A DNA stretch of 22,250 nt from Treponema sp. (GTDB taxonomy: Bacteria > Spirochaetota > Spirochaetia > Treponematales > Treponemataceae): the NCBI GenBank assembly GCA_023231445.1, contig JALNVF010000042.1:1-22250 (forward strand), given 5' to 3'. This document shows positions 14,154-21,867 of this stretch, piece after piece (the stretch's first letter is position 1; the number at the start of each line of letters is the position of its first letter). The notes below the pieces were generated by a model that saw nothing but the letters and a program-made list of their open reading frames with translations, did no database searches and was not told the DNA's origin. Both the position numbers and the translations under genes were made by a program.

Positions 14154-15314
14154 ATGAACTTAAAAAAAATAAAAACGCGAAGACTGTTTATTCTGCTGTT
14201 TGCGGCTCTTGCTGTATGTATTGCATATTTTATTGTAGAACCGGTGATAGCACAGAGAAATGACGTACATGTATCGTATCAGCAGTTTTATGCGGATGCA
14301 GGGAACAGGGAGATAACATCGGCTTCTTTTGGTTCGGGCAGAATTGTTTTTACAAAAAAAGGTGATTCTGCACAGTACCGGACGGACAATCCTGATTCAC
14401 CGCTTCTGAAAGAATATCTTATGCGTAACGGGGTCCAGGTAATCGAGAAGGTCGACGCTGATGAAGTTTTTTCAAAAATCCTTGATTATCTTTTTTATAT
14501 TGTTTTTTTTGTGATTCTGTTCGTGCTGTTCAGAAAATTTGTAAGTCCGAATACATTCCGTGTTATTCATCACACCGGCGTTGCTTTTAAAGATGTAGTA
14601 GGGATGGACAATCTGAAACGGGATATGATGCAGATTGTTGACATAATGCAGCATCCTGCAGAATACAAATCCCGTGGAGTACGTATGCCTAAGGGGATAC
14701 TGCTTGAAGGGGCGCCGGGAAACGGAAAAACACTTTTTGCACGTGCGTTTGCCGGAGAAGGGAAGATAAATTTTATACCTGCGAAAGCTACAGATTTTGA
14801 AAGCATGTTTATGGCAATAGGTCCTGCAAAGGTGAAACTGTTGTTCAGCAAAGCCCGTCGTCATGCTCCCTGTGTCGTATTTATCGATGAGTTTGACGGT
14901 ATCGGTACACGCCGCAATTATTCGGGTTCCGCAATTGAGACAGAGAATACGCGCATCGTGACAGCTCTGCTTAACGAGCTTGATGGCTTTCAGGCGAACA
15001 GCGGCATTCTTGTACTTGCAGCGACGAACAGTATTCATGCACTCGACGAAGCACTTATCAGACCGGGGCGTTTTGATGCCCGTTTTTCCGTACCATATCC
15101 TGACACTGACGCCCGGATCAGGCTTTCCGAAATGTATATGAGCGGTAAGAACCCTGCTCCGGAATGTACTCCGGCCGTTCTTGCAAAAATGTTTAACGGA
15201 TTCAGCTGTGCAAAGATAGAATCAGTTCTAAACCGCGCTGCGCTTATTGCCCGTCAGGCTGGCCGTTCCCAGTTTACCCTTGACGATGTACGTACGGCAG
15301 AAAAGGAACAGTAA
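14154..15314 (+). CDS. Membrane-anchored FtsH-like AAA+ ATPase lacking the protease domain
   Basis: The protein has the N-terminal architecture of FtsH: helix 1 (about residues 10-31), an extracytoplasmic segment (32-108) and helix 2 (109-130). An AAA+ module follows: Walker A GAPGNGKT (186-193), Walker B VVFIDEFD (241-248), sensor N292, arginine fingers R303 and R306 in LIRPGRFD, and a C-terminal helical lid to about 383. It then stops at residue 386. The M41 zinc peptidase domain with HEXXH, about 200 residues in FtsH, is absent, and no remnant follows. The pore loop reads MFMAIGP where FtsH has MFVGVGA, so the pore glycine is lost. It is probably an unfoldase or remodelling factor at the inner membrane. 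Only a weak RBS precedes the ATG. Confidence 0.88.
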   Translation: MNLKKIKTRRLFILLFAALAVCIAYFIVEPVIAQRNDVHVSYQQFYADAGNREITSASFGSGRIVFTKKGDSAQYRTDNPDSPLLKEYLMRNGVQVIEKVDADEVFSKILDYLFYIVFFVILFVLFRKFVSPNTFRVIHHTGVAFKDVVGMDNLKRDMMQIVDIMQHPAEYKSRGVRMPKGILLEGAPGNGKTLFARAFAGEGKINFIPAKATDFESMFMAIGPAKVKLLFSKARRHAPCVVFIDEFDGIGTRRNYSGSAIETENTRIVTALLNELDGFQANSGILVLAATNSIHALDEALIRPGRFDARFSVPYPDTDARIRLSEMYMSGKNPAPECTPAVLAKMFNGFSCAKIESVLNRAALIARQAGRSQFTLDDVRTAEKEQ

Positions 15315-15341
15315 TCTACAGGGTGCCGGAAATCAGACGAT

Positions 15342-16323
15342 TCAATCACGTTTTCCTGTACTTTTTTTTGCAGTCGTATTCCGGCTTTCTTTCTGTTTGT
15401 GTGAGGTCCTTTTTTTAGCGGGCTGCTTTTCTTTTGTTCCGTCATCGTCATGCGCTGCAATTTCGATGCAGTTGTATGCCATGCTGATTCCGGCGTCTTT
15501 CATTACTTTCATAAGCGCAACGAACATATCGTTTTTTGTTTTGAGATAATCTGCACCATTGAACCACACGGCAACGGTCATATTGATGTTGCTGCTGCCG
15601 AAATTATCGACCCATACTGCCGGAGCCGGATCCTGCAGTACAGTAGAGCAGAGTGCAGGAGCTTTGCTGAATGTATCGAGTGCGTTCTGAACGTCAGTGT
15701 TGTAATTTGCACAGACGGAGAACGTGAGCCGGCGTTTTTCAAAAAAAGAATTATTCTGGAAATTAGTATTAATAATTGTAGCGTTCGGGATGCGTATCAT
15801 CTGGTTGTCGAAGGTATGAACTTTTGTGGAGAGCAGATCGATTGAATCAACGATACCTGTTATTCCGCCGACACTGATTATATCGCCGATTTTCATAACA
15901 CCTTCACCTGTGACGAACAAACCGCTGATCAGATTGCTTACCGTTGTCTGTGCTGCAAAACCAACCGCAAGGCCTGCTACTCCTGCAGCACCCAGTATAG
16001 CAGTAAGTTTTATACCAAAGGAGCTGAGAATATACATAACGAGTACGGTATAGAAAACATATTTTATTATTTTTGTAATTATTGCTTCTCTTTGTATATT
16101 ATTCTTTACAGAGGAAGTTTTTTTGACCGCATTGAGTATGAACTTGTAAATAAACCACATAATCAGAACAACAACAACCGTTCCGATTATTTTGAAAATA
16201 TTTTCCCATGTAAGAAATTCTTCTATCCATGCCAGAAAAGTTTCTTTCTGCCGGGTAATGTGCTGCTGTGCAGCCTGTGCCGCAGTCGTCATTGTACTCT
16301 GTACGGGAACTGATGTTTCATTC
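15342..16323 (-). CDS. MscS-family mechanosensitive ion channel
   Basis: A small-conductance mechanosensitive channel that releases solutes on hypo-osmotic shock, 327 residues including the start. Helices lie at about 45-65 and 88-105. The pore helix AAGVAGLAVGFAAQTTVSNLISGLF (about 110-135) leads into the beta domain (GDIISVGGITGIVDSIDLLSTKV, then IPNATIINTNFQNNS). The C-terminus is an unusually lysine-rich tail of about 35 residues (KEKQPAKKRTSHKQKES...). The start is a TTG (16325-16323) with GGAGG 10 nt upstream; the next in-frame ATG, residue 12, has no RBS. The first base is at 16325, and the gene starts 2 nt after the nth stop, so the two are one operon. Confidence 0.92.
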
Positions 16324-16327
16324 AACT

Positions 16328-17011
16328 TTATTTTTCCTCCGGTTTCTCATTATGTTTACAAATATCGTTTATGAGGCATGTTGTACACAGGGGATTCCGC
16401 GCAGTACAGACATACCGGCCGTGAAGAATGAGCCAGTGATGTGCATTCTGCATGTATTGCGGCGGAATACGTGAAACAAGACTTTCTTCTACTTCAACGG
16501 GGGTAGTACCTTCTGCGAGTCCGATTTTGGGACAGATACGCATCAGGTGCGTATCTACCGGCATTGTCGGCTTGTGAAATACAACATTAAGCACTACGTT
16601 GGCTGTTTTTCGTCCGACGCCGGGAAGCTGCATAAGTTCTTCCCGTGTATCAGGGACTTTGCCACCGAAATCAGAAAGGAGCATTTTGCTTAGTGCAATG
16701 ACGTGTGCCGCTTTTGTATGGTACAAGCCTATAGATTTGATGCAGGTTTCAAGTTTCTCCTGTCCGAGTTTTATTATTTTTTCAGGAGTATCTGCTGTTT
16801 GGTAGAGTATTTCCGTCGCTTTATTTACACTTTTATCTGTTGTCTGTGCAGAAAGTACGACGGAAACAAGCAGTGTATAGGCATTTTTCCATATGAGTTC
16901 CGATTTGGGTTCGGGATTCTGTTTTTTGAAGCGGTCGAATACGATACAGATTTCTTCTTTTGTTAATAAATTCATTTGCGGAACCTGTGTGCTTTTTTTA
17001 TCGTGAGACAT
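16328..17011 (-). CDS. nth: Endonuclease III, base-excision-repair DNA glycosylase/AP lyase
   Basis: Removes oxidised pyrimidines and nicks abasic sites. The helix-hairpin-helix LPGVGRKTANVV (129-140) carries catalytic K135, and VDTH holds catalytic D153. The 4Fe-4S cluster cysteines C202, C209, C212 and C218 follow the exact C-X6-C-X2-C-X5-C spacing. The length is 227 residues, typical with a short N-terminal extension. AGGAT precedes the ATG by about 5 nt. The mechanosensitive channel gene follows after 2 nt. A strong terminator stands between metK and nth, so nth needs its own promoter in or near the terminator, or readthrough; none is clear. Confidence 0.97.
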   Translation of the reverse strand: MSHDKKSTQVPQMNLLTKEEICIVFDRFKKQNPEPKSELIWKNAYTLLVSVVLSAQTTDKSVNKATEILYQTADTPEKIIKLGQEKLETCIKSIGLYHTKAAHVIALSKMLLSDFGGKVPDTREELMQLPGVGRKTANVVLNVVFHKPTMPVDTHLMRICPKIGLAEGTTPVEVEESLVSRIPPQYMQNAHHWLILHGRYVCTARNPLCTTCLINDICKHNEKPEEK

Positions 17012-17031
17012 TTATATCCTACTATGGAACT

Positions 17032-17071
17032 AAAAAAAAGAACAGTGTTTTTCGGTGCACTGTTCTTTTTT
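17032..17071 (-). terminator. Rho-independent terminator of metK
   Basis: AAAAAAGAACAGTG (17034-17047) and CACTGTTCTTTTTT (17058-17071) form a 14-bp stem with a 10-nt loop. Read on minus, it ends in a run of eight T. The symmetry also allows function on plus, but no plus gene ends here. Confidence 0.85.
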
Positions 17072-17109
17072 AGATTTATCCATGAACATATTTCGTCAGG
17101 TTGTGACTC

Positions 17110-18279
17110 TTATTTTATTGCTTTTTTAAGCGCTTCTGTTTTATCTGTGTTTTCCCAGCTGAATTCTTTTCGTCCGAAATGCCCGTATGCTGCGGTTGCT
17201 GCATAAATAGGCCGTTTCAGATTAAGCGTTCTGATGATTCCTGCCGGTGTACAGTCAAAAACCTCTTTGACGGCATTTTCTATGGCTGCGGAGGGAACTT
17301 TTCCCGTACCGAATGTGTCAACCATGACAGAGACGGGAAACGGGACGCCTATGGCATATGCAAGTTCCACTTCAGCGCGGTCAGAAAGTCCCGCTGCAAC
17401 TATGTTTTTTGCAATATAACGGGCCATGTATGCGGCGGAACGGTCTACTTTAGAGGGATCTTTTCCGCTGAATGCACCGCCGCCGTGACGTCCCATACCG
17501 CCGTACGTATCCACGATTATTTTCCTTCCTGTAAGACCTGCATCTCCCTGCGGTCCTCCGACTACAAAGCGGCCTGTGGGATTAATGTAATATTTGGTAT
17601 TTTTATCGAGAAGACCGGTCGGTTCAAGAACCGGCCGTATGATGTTTTCGATGATCCCTTCTTTTATCTGATCATATGTTACTTCAGGATCATGCTGGTG
17701 GGAAATAACGACAGTGTCGATCCGTACCGGTCTATGTCCTTCATATTCAATTGTTACCTGACTTTTTGCGTCAGGCCTGAGCCATTTCATCGTCTGATCT
17801 TTTCTGAGCTTTGTTGCTCTGCGTAACAGCGTATGTGCATACATGATTGGTGCCGGCATAAGTTCCGGTGTTTCTCTGCATGCAAATCCGAACATCATTC
17901 CCTGATCGCCGGCTCCCTGTTGTCCGTTGAATTCTTTAAGTCCTTTACCAACGACTCCCTGATTAATATCGGGGGACTGCGTATGTATTGTATTAAGAAC
18001 CGCCATGGAATCACAGTCAAGACCGTATGCTGCATTTGTATATCCGATATTACGTGCGACTGTACGTGCAATATTTTGTACATCGAATGTTGCCGTTGTC
18101 GTAATTTCACCGCCTACAAGAACCATTCCGGTCGTAGTAAACGTTTCACATGCTACATGACTTTCCAGATCCTGAGAGAGACATGCGTCAAGAATTGCAT
18201 CGGAAATCTGATCACAGACTTTGTCCGGATGGCCTTCTCCGACAGACTCTGAAGTGAACAGATAATGTTCATTATTCAT
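17110..18279 (-). CDS. metK: S-adenosylmethionine synthetase
   Basis: Makes SAM from methionine and ATP in the cytosol as a homotetramer. Family motifs: GHPDKVCDQISDA (residues 16-28; H17 and D19 bind the triphosphate and metal), GAGDQGMMFGFA (about 121-132) and GGGAFSGKDPSKVDRSAAY (about 263-281). The length of 389 residues is normal. GGAGGAAG about 8 nt before the ATG gives a strong start. It is divergent from the CBM48 gene. The 5' leader was inspected for a SAM riboswitch and none of the known layouts was recognised. A TATAAT at 18397-18392 on minus may be the -10, giving a leader of about 105 nt. Confidence 0.98.
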   Translation of the reverse strand: MNNEHYLFTSESVGEGHPDKVCDQISDAILDACLSQDLESHVACETFTTTGMVLVGGEITTTATFDVQNIARTVARNIGYTNAAYGLDCDSMAVLNTIHTQSPDINQGVVGKGLKEFNGQQGAGDQGMMFGFACRETPELMPAPIMYAHTLLRRATKLRKDQTMKWLRPDAKSQVTIEYEGHRPVRIDTVVISHQHDPEVTYDQIKEGIIENIIRPVLEPTGLLDKNTKYYINPTGRFVVGGPQGDAGLTGRKIIVDTYGGMGRHGGGAFSGKDPSKVDRSAAYMARYIAKNIVAAGLSDRAEVELAYAIGVPFPVSVMVDTFGTGKVPSAAIENAVKEVFDCTPAGIIRTLNLKRPIYAATAAYGHFGRKEFSWENTDKTEALKKAIK

Positions 18280-18391
18280 TTTTTTTCTTCCTCCAATGGT
18301 CGAAAAATATTTACGAATATTGCGTTTTTTACTTTTCGGTTAAAATTCAGCTAATAAAATTTAAAAGGAAAAGTATGTACCAAACGATAAA

Positions 18392-18406
18392 ATTATAGTA
18401 TACTAT
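18392..18406. promoter_or_regulatory. Overlapping divergent -10 boxes between metK and the CBM48 gene
   Basis: TATAAT on minus (18397-18392) and TATACT on plus (18399-18404) lie back to back. The overlapping 12-bp palindrome ATAGTATACTAT occupies 18395-18406. The -35 matches are poor on both sides, so these are tentative promoters. Confidence 0.3.
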
Positions 18407-18475
18407 TTAAAGTAAATAAGCAACTGGTTCGGAATACGGTTGTCTTATTAAAAAAACGGGATGGAGGAGTGTTCA

Positions 18476-18805
18476 ATGGCATTAAAAAAGACCTTTTCAA
18501 AGGACAAGAAAAAGTGTACGGTTACATTCACTGTATTAGCGGATGCTGCTCAGGAAGCAAAAACTATTAATATTGCAGGCGATTTTAACAGCTGGAGTAG
18601 TACAGAAACACCTCTGAAAAAGGAAAAAGACGGTTCTTTTTCAGTAAAATTAGTGCTTGATGCAGAAAAAGAATATCAATTCCGTTATTTGATTGATGGC
18701 CATAAATGGGAAAACGACTGGAAAGCTGATAAATATATTCCTGCCCCGTATTCAAACGCAGACAATTCTGTGGTGGTTACAAAATACGTGAAGGCTTCAA
18801 AATAA
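18476..18805 (+). CDS. Stand-alone CBM48 / isoamylase N-terminal (glycogen-binding) domain protein
   Basis: A 109-residue protein made of a single early-set beta-sandwich domain of the kind found at the N-terminus of glycogen-branching and debranching enzymes and in AMPK beta subunits. Diagnostic stretches are INIAGDFNSWSS (about 35-46), PLKKEKDGSFSVKLVL, and YQFRYLIDGHKWENDWKADKY (about 68-88), ending NSVVVTKY. There is no signal peptide and no catalytic domain. The start at 18476 is set by AGGAG at 18465-18469; the frame is open from 18461. It is monocistronic with its own terminator. Binding of glycogen or another alpha-glucan, perhaps as a scaffold or regulatory subunit, is inferred from the fold. 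Confidence 0.9.
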   Translation: MALKKTFSKDKKKCTVTFTVLADAAQEAKTINIAGDFNSWSSTETPLKKEKDGSFSVKLVLDAEKEYQFRYLIDGHKWENDWKADKYIPAPYSNADNSVVVTKYVKASK

Positions 18806-18832
18806 TAGAATATTATTTATTTTAGATACGAG

Positions 18833-18866
18833 AAAGCGCAGCCCTGATTAAGGCTGCGCTTTTTTT
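18833..18866 (+). terminator. Rho-independent terminator of the CBM48 gene
   Basis: AAAGCGCAGCC (18833-18843) and GGCTGCGCTTT (18852-18862) form a perfect 11-bp stem with an 8-nt loop, ending in seven T (18860-18866). The convergent ftsK stops at 18871. Confidence 0.93.
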
Positions 18867-18870
18867 GTGC

Positions 18871-21774
18871 TTACGGTACGTGTATGATTTCGCGTGGTTT
18901 ACTTCCGTTTGCAGGACCGACAATCCCGCGGTCTTCCATTTCTTCTACAAGCCGGGCAGCTCTGTTATATCCTATTTTCAGTCTGCGCTGGATATACGAT
19001 GCCGACGCTTTTCCTGCCTGCACGACAATGTCAAGAGCCTGACCGTATAACGGGTCTTCTCCATCACTGAATAATGACGGTTCGTCTGTTCCCTCGTCAT
19101 CGTCAGAAACAAAGACTTCTTCATCAATATATTCCGGTTCTCCGAAATTTTTTACATATTCAACAACATTTTCGACTTCCTGATCGCTTACGAATGTACC
19201 TTGTATACGGACGGGGAAGGGATCGACAGCGCTTGAATAAAGCATATCGCCTTTTCCAAGCAGTTTTTCTGCTCCTACCTGGTCAATAATAATACGGCTG
19301 TCCATTTTCGAGGCAACCATAAATGCAATTCGTGTCGGAATATTTGCTTTTATAAGACCTGTGATGACATCGATTGACGGACGCTGCGTTGCAAGTACAA
19401 GATGAATGCCTACTGCACGGCTCATTGCTGCAAGACGTGCAACAGTTGATTCAAGTTCCTTACCTGTCGTTACCATCAGGTCTGCAAACTCATCTATTAT
19501 GATAACAATATACGGAAGTTTTTCCGTTGCAATGTGTTTTTCCTCTATTTTTCTGTTGTAGTTTGAAATATCTCTGCTTCCCATACCGTCGAGCAGTGCA
19601 TAGCGGCGTTCCATTTCACATAACGCCCACTGCAGCGCCTGAAATGCTTTTTTTGATTCTGTGATGACGGGGACCAGCAGATGAGGAATATCATTATACA
19701 GTTTTAGTTCAACTATTTTCGGGTCGATAAGAATAAGTTTTACTTCTTCCGGTGAGCGCTTGTACAGAATTGAAAGAATTATACTGTTTACACAGACGGA
19801 TTTTCCGGAACCTGTAGAACCTGCGATAAGCAGATGCGGGGTTTTAACAAGATCAAGCAGCTGCGGCTTTCCCAGAATATCCTTTCCGAGAATGACGGGA
19901 ACGGCCATCTTTTTGTAATCCGGCAGATCCTGTTCAATTATTTCACGAAAACTTACAAGACTTCGTTCTTTGTTAGGGATTTCGATTCCGACAGCCCGTT
20001 TTCCCGGGATAGGTGCTACGATACGTACGCTGCTTGCCGCAAGCCGGAGCGCAATGTTATCCTGAAGAGCTGCTATTTTGCTGAGTTTAACCCCCGGAGC
20101 CGGAAGAATTTCAAACATTGTAACTACCGGACCTTTTTTTATTCCGGTTACATCCGCTTCAATATTAAACTCGTTGAGTGTTTCCTTTAGTTGAACCGAT
20201 GCATTCTTTGTTTCTTCGTCAATAATCCAGTACTGATCGTCTTCATATGCGGTAAGAAGTGTTGTCGGAATTTTATACGGCCCCTTTATTCTGAAAGTTT
20301 TTTTTTCCGGTACAGGCTTTTCCGCCGGAATCCTGACCAGAGAGATATCTATCTGTGGCTGGACTTTCGGTACGTCCGGTGTGATTTCTGCTTCTGTCTT
20401 TTCCGGTATTTTATACTCTGCTTTTGTGTTCGTTTCAGAAACGGAATTATCCTGAACAATATCATTATGTATGCTTTCAACGGCCGGAGTCTGTTCTGTA
20501 TTTTTATTATTAATTGATAAATTCCTGCGTATGTCTTTGTCCATCTCTGCAAATACGTCTTCTGCTATTGCTATCGACTGCGTTTCTGTAGAAGACGATT
20601 CTGATACAGGTTGATTAGGATTTGCAGCCGTCAGGGGAATCGTTACCGGCTGCGGAATTGTTTTTTCGGCGAGAACAGTCAGTGTATCCGGCGTAATGTG
20701 AGAAAGTGCAATGTCACATTCTTCTTCGTCGTCGGTTTCGTTCATGTCAATGTCAAAGAAATCCGGATCAAGAGAACCTTCGTTTGTTGTATCAGAATCC
20801 TGTATTTCCGGGGCTGTTTCTTTTTCTTCATCTTCCCCGGATACTGTGTTTTCCTGTTCAGATATATCCTGTATTTCTTCACTATTTATTTTTTCCGGAT
20901 TTTGTTTAAAAACAGTATCGTCTGTTTTTTTCTGTTGTATATCGGAAAATGTTTCTATAAATTTTGCATCGCTGAATGCATCGTTTTTCGTATCAGATTG
21001 AAGAAGAGGTTCCGGCCATTCCAATTCTTCTATTTCCGGGCTGCTGTTTGCTTCACCGGGTGTATCAGTCGTGAGTGCCTGATATTCTTCTTCTGTGATT
21101 ACGGAACCGGAATTTAAATTATCCTCTTTGTTTCCGTTTTCGACAGGTTCCAGAGTTTCTGCAGCAGACGATGAGGTTTGGTTTTCCGTATTCTCCTGTT
21201 CTTTTTCCGGTTTTATGTCTGCCGGAATAATGTCCTGTTCGATGTAAGGAAGAATGTCGTCTTCATCGTCGATCGGCATTTCTTCGTCAGCAGGTTCTGG
21301 TTTCCGGGATTTATTTTGATTTTTTTGATACGTTTTTTCTGCGAGGCGGTCTGCTATAATACCGACTCCGAGAAATTCAATGATGATAAGCATTGTCCCC
21401 AGTCCGACGGTAATTCCGATTTTTATGCCGGTAAATGTATTCCCGTCCAGTTCTGCAATTGATTTGCAGATATTTTCTGTTATGACTGCTGTAAAAAAAG
21501 GAATAACAGCGGTAAGCAGCCGCATAGCCCTGCGTATTGTCCATGTTCCTGCAATACAAACCATAGCAGAGGTAAACAGAAAGACAGGAATAAGAATGCT
21601 GCAGAATCCGTACACCGAGAAAAGAATATGTCCGAGACTGAAGAAAAAATTGTTACGCCCCGGACCGTATGTACCGAAATCAAGCGGTTGCAGCATGAGC
21701 GATATAGAAAAAAACGCTGCTAAAAGCAGCAATATTGAACCGACTGCATAGCCTGCTTTGTTGAACTTAGTCAT
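18871..21774 (-). CDS. ftsK: DNA translocase FtsK/SpoIIIE
   Basis: A septal DNA pump that clears chromosome ends and promotes dimer resolution at division. Four N-terminal helices (about 8-28, 46-72, 84-102, 117-141) anchor it. A long acidic, low-complexity linker runs from about 150 to 490, with many E, D, S and T. The motor then has alpha (about 495-600) and beta parts with Walker A GSTGSGKS (652-659), Walker B IIIDEFADL (758-766) and ATQRPS. After a second short acidic stretch, the C-terminal gamma winged helix (LYGQALDIVVQ...NRAARLVEEMEDRGIVG, about 908-953) should read KOPS-like DNA motifs. At 967 residues it is full length. GAAGGGG about 7 nt before the ATG. Divergent from pfk. Confidence 0.97.
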   Translation of the reverse strand: MTKFNKAGYAVGSILLLLAAFFSISLMLQPLDFGTYGPGRNNFFFSLGHILFSVYGFCSILIPVFLFTSAMVCIAGTWTIRRAMRLLTAVIPFFTAVITENICKSIAELDGNTFTGIKIGITVGLGTMLIIIEFLGVGIIADRLAEKTYQKNQNKSRKPEPADEEMPIDDEDDILPYIEQDIIPADIKPEKEQENTENQTSSSAAETLEPVENGNKEDNLNSGSVITEEEYQALTTDTPGEANSSPEIEELEWPEPLLQSDTKNDAFSDAKFIETFSDIQQKKTDDTVFKQNPEKINSEEIQDISEQENTVSGEDEEKETAPEIQDSDTTNEGSLDPDFFDIDMNETDDEEECDIALSHITPDTLTVLAEKTIPQPVTIPLTAANPNQPVSESSSTETQSIAIAEDVFAEMDKDIRRNLSINNKNTEQTPAVESIHNDIVQDNSVSETNTKAEYKIPEKTEAEITPDVPKVQPQIDISLVRIPAEKPVPEKKTFRIKGPYKIPTTLLTAYEDDQYWIIDEETKNASVQLKETLNEFNIEADVTGIKKGPVVTMFEILPAPGVKLSKIAALQDNIALRLAASSVRIVAPIPGKRAVGIEIPNKERSLVSFREIIEQDLPDYKKMAVPVILGKDILGKPQLLDLVKTPHLLIAGSTGSGKSVCVNSIILSILYKRSPEEVKLILIDPKIVELKLYNDIPHLLVPVITESKKAFQALQWALCEMERRYALLDGMGSRDISNYNRKIEEKHIATEKLPYIVIIIDEFADLMVTTGKELESTVARLAAMSRAVGIHLVLATQRPSIDVITGLIKANIPTRIAFMVASKMDSRIIIDQVGAEKLLGKGDMLYSSAVDPFPVRIQGTFVSDQEVENVVEYVKNFGEPEYIDEEVFVSDDDEGTDEPSLFSDGEDPLYGQALDIVVQAGKASASYIQRRLKIGYNRAARLVEEMEDRGIVGPANGSKPREIIHVP

Positions 21775-21829
21775 TGGATCCCCTTCAAGTATCTTTTCTA
21801 GTATCGACTGATTTGCGGTTCTGTTTTAG

Positions 21830-21858
21830 TGGAAAACATTGTTCTTTTTTAGTATAAT
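21830..21858 (+). promoter_or_regulatory. Promoter of the phosphofructokinase gene
   Basis: -35 TGGAAA (21830-21835), 17-bp spacer, consensus -10 TATAAT (21853-21858). The start would be near 21865, only about 3 nt before the ATG. Confidence 0.6.
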
Positions 21859-21867
21859 CAACGTTAT

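Noticed and set aside
18280..18400. SAM riboswitch in the metK leader
   Set aside because: No SAM-I, SAM-II or SMK-like helices or terminator-antiterminator pair could be recognised in this A/T-rich leader.
20191..21117. Several plus-strand frames rich in F, Y and C opposite ftsK
   Set aside because: They mirror the acidic E/D/K-rich linker codons of ftsK read backwards, and show no start signals.
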